Notes: generated by a model not told the origin, from the sequence alone. A stretch of DNA of 64,000 nt from Streptomyces corallincola (GCF_019104725.1 NZ_JAHRXF010000007.1:62001-126000); one strand, 5' to 3'; shown: positions 18,011 through 26,585, numbered from the stretch's first letter. Program-made: numbers and translations.

Positions 18011-19276
18011 ATGGTCACCGGTGGCCCGTCCCCGCTCCGGTGGGGCGGCGCCGAACCATCGGGCCGGGGGTGGGTCGTGGGATGGGTACTGCGGTCGTGG
18101 TGGCCGGTCCGGCTGCTGGCCGGGGCGAGCGTCGTGGCGCTGGTCGCGCGGGTGGCGCTGGTGTCCCAGGGGGTGCTCTACGGGCGTACGCAGGTGCTGC
18201 GGGTGGACGGCATGATCGCCGCCCTCGCGGTCCTCGCGCTGGCGCTGGGGCTGGCGCACCGGCCGCCGGGAGGCGCGTCGGGTCCGGCGCTCGGGGCCTC
18301 CGACCGGTGGAACGTCGTCACCGGGGTCACCGGGCTGCTGGTGCTCGCCGTGTCGGCGGTGAGTCTGTTCTCGCCCATCGACAGGCCCGGCCTGCCCAAG
18401 GCGGCCTGCCCCAACGCCCGTACGCAGAAGACCGCGTACGTCGGTCTGACCGCGGGCGACCTGGGCAACAACAGCCGCAGCGGGCCCGGTCGCGCACACC
18501 CGGCGAACGGGCGCTTCCCGGCCGACTGCTCGGTGGGGTTCTCCGACTACTGCCTGGGTGACCCGATCCTCGACGACACCGGCTCCACCAAGCACCAGCA
18601 GTGGGTGACCAACCGCTGGCTCCGGATCGCCAAGCAGCCCTCCTCGTGGTGGAGTTGGCGCTCCTGGACCGCCGAGACCCTTTCCGACGAGCAGTCCGGC
18701 GACCAGTTCATCACCGACGCCTACGTCATCCCGGCGACCCCCTACGAGGGTCTGCGCCGGGCCGACGACAAGGTCTGCGGCCACCAGTACCCCGCCGGTC
18801 CCGCCGCCCTGGGGTGGTTCGCCGAGAAGCGCTATCCGGGGCTGAAGACCCCCGACGTCGAACTCTCCGCCACCTCGGACCACGCCGTGAACATCGGCTT
18901 CGCCGTGTATCTGCCGCCCGGCGAGGGGTTCCGCGAGCAGGACGTGGTCCTCCCGCTGTACGACGAGTCCCTGTCGGCCGCGCAGAATCCCGGCCGCGTC
19001 CTGCCGCGCAGCGGCAACCGCAAGACGATCACCTGGACGTACGGCGAGCCGCTGCGGGCCCGCCTGCTGCCCGGCCACAAGGGCGCCGCGCACGTCCTGC
19101 TCATGGCGATCCCGTGCGTCTCCGACAACCTGCACGACGACCTCCGGAAGGCCGCCCTCGCCCGCTACGACATCACTCCGGACGGCCCACCGCACAAGGC
19201 CGCCCTCACGCTCGCGCGGTACGACCGCGCCGTCCTCGGCAGGCTGGCCCTCGCGGCCTGCCAGGCCAACGTCTGA
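18011..19276 (+). CDS. Membrane protein with large Cys-containing extracellular domain, unknown
   Basis: A 421-residue protein I do not recognise. Two hydrophobic stretches near residues 30-50 and 67-83 and a third at about 100-118 (VTGVTGLLVLAVSAVSLFSP) place the N-terminal third in the membrane. The rest is probably extracytoplasmic and carries scattered Cys (KAACPNA, PADCSVGFSDYCLGD, DKVCGHQYP, MAIPCVS, AACQANV) that could form disulfides. Trp-rich patch QPSSWWSWRSWTAETL. ATG at 18011 follows GGGGGAAGG closely; GTG 18077 is an alternative. It stands divergent from the DUF692 gene with 237 bp between the starts and converges with the PTH2 gene. Confidence 0.75.
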   Translation: MVTGGPSPLRWGGAEPSGRGWVVGWVLRSWWPVRLLAGASVVALVARVALVSQGVLYGRTQVLRVDGMIAALAVLALALGLAHRPPGGASGPALGASDRWNVVTGVTGLLVLAVSAVSLFSPIDRPGLPKAACPNARTQKTAYVGLTAGDLGNNSRSGPGRAHPANGRFPADCSVGFSDYCLGDPILDDTGSTKHQQWVTNRWLRIAKQPSSWWSWRSWTAETLSDEQSGDQFITDAYVIPATPYEGLRRADDKVCGHQYPAGPAALGWFAEKRYPGLKTPDVELSATSDHAVNIGFAVYLPPGEGFREQDVVLPLYDESLSAAQNPGRVLPRSGNRKTITWTYGEPLRARLLPGHKGAAHVLLMAIPCVSDNLHDDLRKAALARYDITPDGPPHKAALTLARYDRAVLGRLALAACQANV

Positions 19277-19280
19277 CCGG

Positions 19281-19997
19281 CTATCGCAGGGCCGGGTGGT
19301 CCGCCACCACGGTCGCGCTGCCCGGTGCGATCTCCGTGAAGCCCGCGTCACGGACCAGAGGGAGGCCGGAGGCGGTGAGACGGGGCCAGGCGGTGGGGGC
19401 GGCGGTGCGGACGGCGAGGGGGAAACCGGCTTCGCGCCAGGTGGTGCGGGCGGCGGGGGAGAGGGCCCACCAGGCGAGTTGGGCGGCGTGGCCGGTCTGG
19501 GCCATCGTCTTGCCCGCGGACATCTCCAGATCGGGGTTGAGCCAGAGGACCGGGACGCCGGGCGCGGGCGGGGCGGGCTCACCGGGGTCGTCCAGTTCGG
19601 TGCCGGACACCTGGAGCTTCACGAGATCCTTGGGCCAGCCGTCCAGCGGAACCGGCGGGAAGACCCGTACCTCCGCCGAACCGCCCGTCAGGGTGATGCC
19701 GGGCAGCGCCCCGGCCCGCCGCCACTCCGCGCCCCGCGCCCGCCGGACGACCTTGCGGATACGGGCGTCCTCCCAGTTCCGCACGGCCTCCGCCCACGCG
19801 CCGTCCCCGTCCGCCCGCTCGTCGGAGAGCAGGACGAGGACGGCACGGGCGGCCGTCTCCAGCGCGTCGGTGCGGGCGGGCGGCGCGTCCCGCTCGATCC
19901 GGACCACCAGGGGCAGTACGAACTGGGGCGCCTCGTCGCGGGCGGTGCGCTCGGTCTGGAAGGGGCTCTCGCCCGGAGCAGCGGCTTCAGATGTCAC
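19281..19997 (-). CDS. Peptidyl-tRNA hydrolase type 2 (PTH2) domain protein
   Basis: A 238-residue protein whose C-terminal half (about 147-238) matches the PTH2 fold: VLWLNPDLEMSAGKTMAQTGHAAQLAWW corresponds to the family's D-L-x-M-x-x-G-K-x-A-x-Q-x-x-H-A core and DAGFTEIAPGSATVVADHP to its DAGxTxIxPGS end. PTH2 releases peptides from peptidyl-tRNA and is the archaeal/eukaryotic type; most bacteria rely on Pth1. The N-terminal 145 residues (QFVLPLVVRIERDAPP..., RNWEDARIRKVVRRARGAEW) look like an actinobacteria-specific extension. GTG start at 19997. Whether it is a working hydrolase is not known to me. Confidence 0.82.
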   Translation of the reverse strand: MTSEAAAPGESPFQTERTARDEAPQFVLPLVVRIERDAPPARTDALETAARAVLVLLSDERADGDGAWAEAVRNWEDARIRKVVRRARGAEWRRAGALPGITLTGGSAEVRVFPPVPLDGWPKDLVKLQVSGTELDDPGEPAPPAPGVPVLWLNPDLEMSAGKTMAQTGHAAQLAWWALSPAARTTWREAGFPLAVRTAAPTAWPRLTASGLPLVRDAGFTEIAPGSATVVADHPALR

Positions 19998-20043
19998 GGG
20001 AGCCCAGCCTACGGGGCGTGGCGGCGCCGCCCGCCGGGGCGGG

Positions 20044-20235
20044 TCACCCCGAGCAGGCGGTGCGCTGCGCCTCCTGCCACTCGCACACCGGGCACAGCGT
20101 GATCCCCCGGTGCGACTCCGGGTACTCCGTCGGCTCCCGGCACAGCACGCACTCCGCGTACGGCGGGCCGTCGGCGGTGACCGGCCGCGCCGGTACGACG
20201 GGTGTGCGGTGACCGGAGTCGTCGGGTGCGCTCAT
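20044..20235 (-). CDS. Small zinc-ribbon-like protein (63 aa)
   Basis: A 63-residue protein with two CxxC knuckles (ECVLCREP and LCPVCEWQ) separated by 16 residues, the classic four-Cys zinc site. The first 20 residues are disordered, and the protein ends RTACSG. The ATG at 20235 follows a good GGAGGG site (about 20238-20243). It sits between the deacetylase (19 bp away) and the PTH2 gene (46 bp), all in the same direction, so it is likely part of their transcript. No function can be assigned. Confidence 0.8.
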   Translation of the reverse strand: MSAPDDSGHRTPVVPARPVTADGPPYAECVLCREPTEYPESHRGITLCPVCEWQEAQRTACSG

Positions 20236-20254
20236 GCCCTCCAGCGTAGGACGC

Positions 20255-21109
20255 TCACCGTCCCGCGCGGGACTGTCCGATCAGCTCGGACACTTTGACG
20301 AACCGGTACCCCTGCCTGCGCAGTTCCGGGACGACCGTGCGGACGACCTGCTCGGTGGTCGGCGCCGCGCTGCGTGTGCAGTGCATGACGACCACCGAAC
20401 CGGGCTTCACCCCGTCCAGCACCTGCCGTACGACCGCGTCCGCGTCCGTGGCGAACGCGTCGCCGCTGACCACGTCCCACTGGACCGCGGTGACGCCGGT
20501 GCCGTTCAGCGCGCGCAGCGCCTTGTCGTCGTAGCAGCCGCCGGGGAAGCGGAAGTACGGCATGGGGTTGCGGACGCCCGCCTTGCGCAGCGAGGTGTAT
20601 GCCCGCTCCACGTCCGCGCGGATGCCGTCGGCGCCGACGGTCGGCAGGCCGTAGCAGTCGGCGGTGGCCGCGTAGTGGCTGTAGGAGTGGTTGGCCACCT
20701 CGAACCCGGGGTCGGTGCCCAGCGCACGGGCCTCGGCGGGGTACTCGTCGGCCCAGCGGCCGGTCATGAACACGGTCGCCGGGACCTTGAGCGAGCGCAG
20801 CGCACTGATCAGACCGGGGTTGTCGAACCGCTCACCGGAGGCGGCGCGCGGTCCCTCGTCGGCGGTCATGTCGGCGTCGAAGGTCAGCGCGACGGTCTTG
20901 GCGGTGCGCGGCCCGTGCTCGAACACCGGGGTCAGACCACCGGGGCCGGGCGCGAGCACCGGCGGGCCGGTGGGGGAGGGGGAGGCGGAGGCGCCCGGAC
21001 GGGCGGGGGCCGGGTGAGCGGCCTTGGCGTGGGGGTCGGCGCTCTGGCAGGCGGCGAGAGCGGCACCCAGGGCGCAGACGGCGGCGATACGGCGTACGGA
21101 AGCGATCAC
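20255..21109 (-). CDS. Lipoprotein polysaccharide deacetylase (CE4 family)
   Basis: A 284-residue exported protein. Residues 1-21 are a lipoprotein signal with LAAC (Cys21 is the lipidation site), followed by a Pro/Ala/Ser linker to about residue 55. The NodB/CE4 domain has motif 1 LTFDADM (catalytic and metal-binding Asp), motif 2 ANHSYSH (metal-binding His pair), motif 3 YFRFPGGCYDD, and the C-terminal VVVMHCTR with the last catalytic His. It would remove N-acetyl groups from peptidoglycan or chitin-like polymers at the cell surface. GTG start at 21109. Downstream come the 63-aa zinc ribbon and the PTH2 gene. Confidence 0.93.
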   Translation of the reverse strand: MIASVRRIAAVCALGAALAACQSADPHAKAAHPAPARPGASASPSPTGPPVLAPGPGGLTPVFEHGPRTAKTVALTFDADMTADEGPRAASGERFDNPGLISALRSLKVPATVFMTGRWADEYPAEARALGTDPGFEVANHSYSHYAATADCYGLPTVGADGIRADVERAYTSLRKAGVRNPMPYFRFPGGCYDDKALRALNGTGVTAVQWDVVSGDAFATDADAVVRQVLDGVKPGSVVVMHCTRSAAPTTEQVVRTVVPELRRQGYRFVKVSELIGQSRAGR

Positions 21110-21231
21110 CGTACGAAAGTAGGACTGAATGAACGGTTATCGGTTGATATGACCCGTGCCGCGACCGTCCGGTCACTCGCCCGGCGGGGCGGACCGGGAC
21201 GGCCGCGTGAGACGGGGCGCGCGAGTCGGGT

Positions 21232-21296
21232 CTGACGGGGGCGGGACGCGCCGGGCCTGACGGGGACGGGACGCGCCGGGCGTGATGGGAGCGGGG
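21232..21296. repeat. Short tandem repeat, 25-bp unit, about 2.6 copies
   Basis: Two 24-base copies at 21232-21255 and 21257-21280 differ at one position; both read CTGACGGGG.CGGGACGCGCCGGG. A third, shorter and more diverged copy follows at 21282-21296. It lies between the deacetylase promoter and the stop of the SPFH gene. It could be a slippage product or take part in termination of the leftward SPFH transcript. Confidence 0.7.
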
Positions 21297-21301
21297 GCCG
21301 C

Positions 21302-22288
21302 TCAGCTCTCGGTCACCTGCCGCTCCCCGATCCCCGGCATGCCCGGCTCACCCGGGCCGCCCTCATCCTCACCCTCCGACTCCGACTCCACCTGCTCCGG
21401 AAGCGGCGGCAGCTCCGACATGTCCAGCGGACCCGGACCCGGCACGGCGTCCGGCACGGCGTCCGGTATGGCGGGAACCGGCGTCCCGGACGGCATCCGC
21501 GCACCCCGCTGCTCCGCCGCACCCTCCGGCCGGTTCCCCCGCTCCAGGAAGTGCAGCAGCTCCACCGGGATCGGCAGGACCAGCGTCGAGTTCTTCTCCG
21601 CCGAGACCGCCATCACCGTCTGGAGCAGCCGGAGCTGGAGGGCCGCCGGGGTGTCGGCCATCTGCTGGGCCGCCTCGGCGAGCTTCTTGGACGCCTGGAG
21701 TTCGGCGTCCGCGTTGATGATCCGCGCCCGGCGCTCCCGGTCGGCCTCGGCCTGGCGGGCCATCGACCGCTTCATGGTGTCGGGCAGCGACACGTCCTTG
21801 ATCTCGACCCGGTCCACCTGGATGCCCCAGCCGACGGCCGGGCTGTCCAGCATGAGTTCGAGGCCCTGGTTGAGCTGCTCACGGTTGGAGAGCAGATCGT
21901 CCAGGTCGCTCTTGCCGATGATCGAGCGCAGCGAGGTCTGCGCCATCTGGGAGACCGCGAACCGGTAGTCCTCGACCTTGACCAGGGCGCTCGCCGCGTC
22001 GATCACCCGGAAGTACACGACCGCGTCCACGCGCACGGTGACGTTGTCGCGGGTGATGCCCTCCTGGGCCGGGATCGGCATCGTCACGATCTGCATGTTC
22101 ACCTTGGTGAGCCGGTCCACGAACGGCACGACCAGGGTCAGCCCCGGTTCGCGGACCTCACCGGCGAGGCGGCCGAGCCGGAACAGCACCCCGCGCTCGT
22201 ACTGCTTCACCACCCGCGCGGCCATCCCGAGGCACACGAGACCGACGCACAGGACGGCGATCACGGCTCCGAGCAGTTCAGGAAGCAT
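21302..22288 (-). CDS. SPFH/Band 7 (stomatin-like) membrane protein
   Basis: A 328-residue protein with one N-terminal membrane segment (ELLGAVIAVLCVGLVCLGMAARVV) followed by the stomatin core: QYERGVLFRLGRLAGEVREPGLTLVVPFVDRL, the MPIPAQEGITRDNVTVRVDAVVYFRV segment, SLRSIIGKSDLDDLLSNREQLNQ and the helix DRERRARIINADAELQASKKL, which oligomerises. Such proteins form large rings or scaffolds in lipid domains. No NfeD gene lies next to it. The C-terminus is an acidic, Pro-rich tail. The ATG at 22288 is preceded by GAGGG. Confidence 0.93.
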   Translation of the reverse strand: MLPELLGAVIAVLCVGLVCLGMAARVVKQYERGVLFRLGRLAGEVREPGLTLVVPFVDRLTKVNMQIVTMPIPAQEGITRDNVTVRVDAVVYFRVIDAASALVKVEDYRFAVSQMAQTSLRSIIGKSDLDDLLSNREQLNQGLELMLDSPAVGWGIQVDRVEIKDVSLPDTMKRSMARQAEADRERRARIINADAELQASKKLAEAAQQMADTPAALQLRLLQTVMAVSAEKNSTLVLPIPVELLHFLERGNRPEGAAEQRGARMPSGTPVPAIPDAVPDAVPGPGPLDMSELPPLPEQVESESEGEDEGGPGEPGMPGIGERQVTES

Positions 22289-22460
22289 GGTGGACCCCCT
22301 CGGCGGGAGAGGCTGACTGCCTGCTTCTTCAACGATATGCCCGGATTCGAACAGACGGACCCGCCCGGCCCCGGACAAACGGAACCGGACGGGTCCGACC
22401 TTCTCGCGCGGGGCCCGCTGTCAGACGGTCCGCACGCTCACCGGGGGGTCCGCCGTCACC

Positions 22461-22485
22461 GGGCCCGCGCTCTCACCGCGGGCCC
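22461..22485 (-). terminator. Hairpin downstream of the SulP gene
   Basis: A perfect 9-bp GC stem (22461-22469 with 22477-22485) with a 7-base loop begins 20 bp beyond the SulP stop codon on the leftward strand, as expected for the terminator of the carbonic anhydrase-SulP pair. Confidence 0.7.
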
Positions 22486-22505
22486 CGTCGGGCGGTCCCC
22501 GGCTC

Positions 22506-24077
22506 TCACACCGCGCCCAGTGCCTCTCCCCTCGGCCGCAGCGCCGTCACCCGTACCGGATCTATCCCCGCCGCGCTGTGCCGCTCGGCCCAGTTCTCCA
22601 GTGCCGTACGGCAGGCGTGGTCCAGATGGTGCAGGCCGGACAGGTCCAGTCGGAGCGGGCGGTCGGTGGGCAGGGACTCCAGGCTGTCGAGGATCTTCGG
22701 CAGCCGCAGGAAGGTCGCGTTGCCCGACAGCCGCGCCTCGACCGTGTCGGCACCCTGGTCCGCGGCCTCCAGCACCTCCAGCTTCACGTGCGAGGACTCC
22801 CACGCGGTCTTGGCCACGGCCAGCGCGAGTCCGATGAGCACACCCTCGAACATGCTGACCGCGACGATGGAGGCGGCCGTCACCGCGAGGATCACCGCCT
22901 CGCCCCGGTGCTGCCGCCACAGCGAGGCGAGCGCCCGCACCGGCACCAGCTTGGCGCCGGAGTAGATCAGGATTCCGGCGAGCGCCGGGATCGGGATGTA
23001 CGCCAGCGCGCCCGGCAGCAGCGCGGCGAACAGCAGCAGCCAGACGCCGTGCATCACACGGGACGCCTTGGTGCGGGCGCCCGCCTGCACGTTGGCCGCG
23101 CTGCGCACGATCACCGCGGTCATCGGCAGCGCGCCGAGCAGCCCGCAGACCGCGTTGCCCGCACCCTGCGCGATCAGTTCCTTGTCGTACGCGGTGCGCG
23201 GGCCGTCGTGCATACGGTCCACGGCCGCCGCGCTGAACAGCGACTCGGCGGAGGCGATCAGCGTGAACGCCACCACGGTGCCGATCGCGGCCACGCTCGC
23301 CAGTTCCCCGAACGCGCCGAGCGGGGGCGGCTGTACGGAGCCGAGCAGGCCCTGCACCTCGACGGTGGCCACCGGCAGGCCGAGCAGCAGCGCGGCCAGG
23401 GTGGCGAGTCCGACGGCGGCCAGCGGGCCGGGCACCGCGCGGAGCCTGGCCGGAGCGAGTTTCCAGAGCACCAGCACCGCGACCGTCCCCGCGCACAGGG
23501 CGAGCGAGGCGAGCGCGGTGCCGTCGCCGAGGGCGCCGAGAAGCGCGCCGGGTAGCCCGGCCAGTTTGCCGAGACCGGAGTCGGGCGCCTTGGCGGCCAG
23601 CGCGGGGTAGAGCTGCCCGGCGATCAGGATCAGACCGATACCGGCCAGCATGCCCTCGACCACCGAGACCGAGATGGCCCGGAAGTACCGGCCGAGCCGC
23701 AGGCCGCCCATCAGCAGCTGGAGCGCCCCGCTGACCAGCACGATCGCGCCGAGCATCGGGAGGCCGAACTCCTTGACCGCCTCGAAGACCAGCACGGTCA
23801 GTCCGGCGGCCGGGCCGGACACCTGGAGGCTGCTGCCGCGCATCAGCCCGGTGACGATGCCGCCCACGATGCCGGTGACCAGGCCGAGTTCGGCCGGGAC
23901 ACCGGAGGCGACGGCCACGCCCACGCAGAGCGGGAGCGCGACCAGGAAGACGACCAGCGACGCGGCGAAGTCCTGCCGCAGATGCGGGAAGCGGGATATC
24001 AGGGTGCGGGGGGACGGGGCGTCCGGCGTGCTCCGGGCGCCCCCGGTGTCCTTGGTGTTGTTCATCGGCGCGCTCAC
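22506..24077 (-). CDS. SulP-family anion transporter, probable bicarbonate/sulfate permease
   Basis: A 523-residue polytopic membrane protein. The N-terminal part has FPHLRQDFAASLVVFLVALPLCVGVAVASGVP, the usual entry of SulP permeases, and about 11-12 hydrophobic helices including LQVSGPAAGLTVLVF and the PMTAVIVRSAANVQAGARTKAS loop. A short cytosolic STAS domain follows (about 425-515; LRLDLSGLHHLDHACRTALENW). It is coupled to a beta-carbonic anhydrase: the GTG at 24077 shares four bases with that gene's stop. An ATG four codons later (24065) is an alternative start. The coupling favours bicarbonate as substrate, as in BicA-like SulP proteins. Confidence 0.9.
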   Translation of the reverse strand: MSAPMNNTKDTGGARSTPDAPSPRTLISRFPHLRQDFAASLVVFLVALPLCVGVAVASGVPAELGLVTGIVGGIVTGLMRGSSLQVSGPAAGLTVLVFEAVKEFGLPMLGAIVLVSGALQLLMGGLRLGRYFRAISVSVVEGMLAGIGLILIAGQLYPALAAKAPDSGLGKLAGLPGALLGALGDGTALASLALCAGTVAVLVLWKLAPARLRAVPGPLAAVGLATLAALLLGLPVATVEVQGLLGSVQPPPLGAFGELASVAAIGTVVAFTLIASAESLFSAAAVDRMHDGPRTAYDKELIAQGAGNAVCGLLGALPMTAVIVRSAANVQAGARTKASRVMHGVWLLLFAALLPGALAYIPIPALAGILIYSGAKLVPVRALASLWRQHRGEAVILAVTAASIVAVSMFEGVLIGLALAVAKTAWESSHVKLEVLEAADQGADTVEARLSGNATFLRLPKILDSLESLPTDRPLRLDLSGLHHLDHACRTALENWAERHSAAGIDPVRVTALRPRGEALGAV

Positions 24078-24652
24078 AGGGCTTCGAAGGTGTCGGTGAG
24101 CGGACGGTGCGTCCGGACGGCGCCGGTGTGCACCTCGTAGTACCAGGCGTGCAGGGTGAGCCGGTCCTCGGCGAGGGCGCGCTCGACGCACGGGTACGAC
24201 CGCAGTCGCAGGAGCTGGGTGAGGGCGTGGCTCTGCACGGCCTCCGCGACCTCCGGGTCCTCGGACCGGCCCGAGGGGCGCGGCGTCGCGTGCGCCAGCC
24301 AGTCGCGCACGGCGGGTACGGCGTCGAGGTCGTCGCCGCGCACCAGCGCGCCGACCGCGCCGCAGTGCGAGTGGCCGCAGACGACCACGTCGCGGACGCC
24401 GAGCACGTCCACGGCGTACTCGATGGTGGCGGCCTCGCTGGTGGGGTGTTCCGAGGTGTGGGGCGGGACGATGTTGCCCGCGGTGCGCAGCTCGAAGAGC
24501 TGGCCGGGGCGGGCGCCCGTGATCAGGGCGGGTACCACCCTGGAGTCGGAGCAGGTGATGAACAGGACCTGCGGGGACTGGCCTTCGGCGAGCTGGGCGA
24601 ACTCCTCAGGGCGCTGTCCGAAGGACCGGGCGTTGTCGATGAGGGGCTGCAT
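24074..24652 (-). CDS. Beta-carbonic anhydrase
   Basis: A 192-residue enzyme interconverting CO2 and bicarbonate. Zinc ligands are Cys34 (FITCSDSRVVP), His94 and Cys97 (VVCGHSHCGAVGAL); the Asp36/Arg38 dyad is intact, and NIVPP is conserved. Full length for the family; cytosolic, no signal. The ATG at 24652 follows AGGAGGAG. The stop overlaps the SulP start by four bases, so the enzyme probably feeds or consumes the transporter's bicarbonate. Confidence 0.95.
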   Translation of the reverse strand: MQPLIDNARSFGQRPEEFAQLAEGQSPQVLFITCSDSRVVPALITGARPGQLFELRTAGNIVPPHTSEHPTSEAATIEYAVDVLGVRDVVVCGHSHCGAVGALVRGDDLDAVPAVRDWLAHATPRPSGRSEDPEVAEAVQSHALTQLLRLRSYPCVERALAEDRLTLHAWYYEVHTGAVRTHRPLTDTFEAL

Positions 24653-24727
24653 ATGTCTTGACTCCTCCTGGCGCGCTCGGTGGCGCGTCGGGCTTGCACG
24701 GCATTCGTGGGGGGAGGGAGCCGTCCC

Positions 24728-25153
24728 TCAGCAGCGGAAGACCTGAAGGGCCGCCGGGGAGGTGGCTCCGTACGGAACGGCGGAGCCGGGGTGCGGAGCA
24801 CCGGAGGGAACCGGCGCCGCGTGGGCGCCGGACCTGACTATGAGCGCGCGCTCCGGCGTGGAGCCGGTGGCGGAGCCGCGCTGACGGTCCCGCAGATGCC
24901 GTACGGCGTGCGGTTCCTGGGGGCAGCCGCTCTCGCGGAACGCGGGAGCGGCCTTGCGCACCGGGGGTGCGGGGGCCGCCGAGGACCGGGCCTGGGGCGC
25001 GGGAGCGGCCTGGGGAGCCGTCGTCGTCGTGGCTTTGGCATGACTGATCGTGTGCGCGGCTGCGAAGGTTCCCGTCGCGGCCGGTCCCGGCAGGGCCAGC
25101 AGGATCACGGCGAGCAGTGCGAGGAGGGCATGCGCCCCCTTACCTCGGAACAT
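24728..25153 (-). CDS. Small exported or membrane-anchored protein, unknown
   Basis: A 141-residue protein with an N-terminal signal-like segment (GAHALLALLAVILLALPGPAATG), an Ala/Pro/Thr-rich middle (about 38-70) and a C-terminal part with SGCPQEPHAVRHLRDRQRGSAT and a terminal LQVFRC. I recall proteins with the same HAVRHLRDRQRG segment and Cys-ending tail in other Streptomyces, but no function. It starts ATG at 25153 after a G-rich ribosome site (GAGGGGGG) and lies upstream of the carbonic anhydrase in the same direction (75 bp gap). Confidence 0.75.
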   Translation of the reverse strand: MFRGKGAHALLALLAVILLALPGPAATGTFAAAHTISHAKATTTTAPQAAPAPQARSSAAPAPPVRKAAPAFRESGCPQEPHAVRHLRDRQRGSATGSTPERALIVRSGAHAAPVPSGAPHPGSAVPYGATSPAALQVFRC

Positions 25154-25444
25154 GCGCCCCCCTCACGACAGTTCGCGCCTCTTGCGCACCCCAAGCGTTG
25201 GTCAACGAATGGTCAAGAGGAACGGTAACCCGGCGGAGGGCTTTGCAGGGTTAACGGTGCGTTAAGACGTCGAGAGAGCGTGGAAAGTGGTGGTCCGGTG
25301 GCGGGAACCGGCCCTTGACGCACGCAACCCTGATCGTTTGTCGCAGGGGATTGCGAACGGCGCGCCCCGGACGGGTGGCGGCAACTGCCCGTCCGCGCGC
25401 GGGTGTCGCCGTGACCGCGCGAGCCCCTCGGCCCACGGGAGTCG
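25154..25444. promoter_or_regulatory. Intergenic region with TTAACG-GTG-CGTTAA palindrome
   Basis: About 290 bases without a gene between the small exported protein and the ZapE gene. It contains a perfect 15-base interrupted palindrome at 25251-25265 (TTAACG, GTG, CGTTAA) and, nearer the leftward start, two TTGACC hexamers within 25195-25215 on the leftward strand that could act as -35 elements. The right-hand part is plain GC-rich sequence. Confidence 0.5.
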
Positions 25445-26548
25445 CTACGACGCCACGAGTCCCTTGGCGTCCCGCGCCAGCGCGGTCAGCCGCGATATCG
25501 CGCGGAAGTACTTCTTCCGGTAGCCGCCGTTCAGCATCTCCTCGCTGAACAGCCGGTCGAACGGCTGCCCCGAGGAGAGCACCGGGACCTCACGGTCGTA
25601 GAGCCGGTCGGCCAGCACCACCAGCCGGAGCGCGGTGGACTGGTCGGGCACCGGGCGGACATCGGTCAGGCACACCGCGCGCAGCCCGTCGGTCAGCGCG
25701 CCGTACCGGCTCGGGTGGACCCGCGCCAGATGCGCCAGCAGGGCCGGGAAGCCGTCCAGCGAGGCGTCCGGCGTCGCGTACGCCGCCTTGGTCACCTGCT
25801 CGTCGGTGAACGGCGCCGGTGCCTCGGGCAGGCCGCGGTGCCGGTAGTCGTCGCCGTCGATGCGCTGCGCGCGGAAGTGCGCGGACAGGCCCTGGATCTC
25901 GCGCAGGAAGTCCACCGAGGCGAACCGGCCCTCACCGAGTTTGCCGGGCAGCGTGTTGGAGGTGGCGGCCAGCGCCACGCCCGACTCGACCAGCTTGCCG
26001 AGCAGCGTGGAGACCAGCACCGTGTCGCCCGGGTCGTCCAGCTCGAACTCGTCGATGCAGAGCAGCCGGTGGCCGCCGAGTGTGCGCACCGTCTGCTGGA
26101 AACCGAGGGCGCCGACGAGGTTGGTCAGCTCCACGAAGGTGCCGAACGCCTTCAGCGCGGGCTCGGCCGGGGTGGCGTGCCACAGCGAGGCGAGCAGGTG
26201 GGTCTTGCCGACGCCGTAGCCGCCGTCCAGATAGACACCGCGCGGTCCGGCCGGGGCCTTCGCCGCCCTGGCGCGTCCGAGCCCGAGGAAACCGCGCCGC
26301 CCGGCGCCGCTCGCGTGCGCCCCGCCGAGCCCCGCCGCGAACCCCTCCAGGACCCGGACGGCCTCGGTCTGGCTGGGCTGGTCCGGGTCCGGGATGTACG
26401 TGGCGAAGCGGACCGCGTCGAAACGCGGCGGCGGCACCATCTCGGCGACCAGCCGGTCCGCGGGGACGTGCGGCTCGCGGGCGCACAGGGAGACGGGACC
26501 CGCGTCGGTCAGCGGGCCGGAACCGGGAGCTGCGGTGGAGGACGACAC
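25445..26548 (-). CDS. zapE: AFG1/ZapE-family ATPase
   Basis: A 367-residue P-loop ATPase started at GTG 26548. The N-terminal part (PPPRFDAVRFATYIPDPDQPSQ) is typical of the family. The Walker A loop is GGYGVGKTH (109-117), Walker B HRLLCIDEFELDD, then AATSNTLPGKLGEGRFA, the sensor region, and a C-terminal segment with RLVVLADRLYDREVPV and DRLFSEEMLNGGYRKKYFRAISRL. In E. coli ZapE acts near the division ring, and mitochondrial Afg1 helps protein quality control; the actinobacterial role is less clear. Only 37 bp separate its start from the divergent reductase gene, so their promoters must overlap. Confidence 0.9.
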   Translation of the reverse strand: MSSSTAAPGSGPLTDAGPVSLCAREPHVPADRLVAEMVPPPRFDAVRFATYIPDPDQPSQTEAVRVLEGFAAGLGGAHASGAGRRGFLGLGRARAAKAPAGPRGVYLDGGYGVGKTHLLASLWHATPAEPALKAFGTFVELTNLVGALGFQQTVRTLGGHRLLCIDEFELDDPGDTVLVSTLLGKLVESGVALAATSNTLPGKLGEGRFASVDFLREIQGLSAHFRAQRIDGDDYRHRGLPEAPAPFTDEQVTKAAYATPDASLDGFPALLAHLARVHPSRYGALTDGLRAVCLTDVRPVPDQSTALRLVVLADRLYDREVPVLSSGQPFDRLFSEEMLNGGYRKKYFRAISRLTALARDAKGLVAS

Positions 26549-26585
26549 GATTACCCAGGATAAGGGCCGTGGAACACTGCACGGC

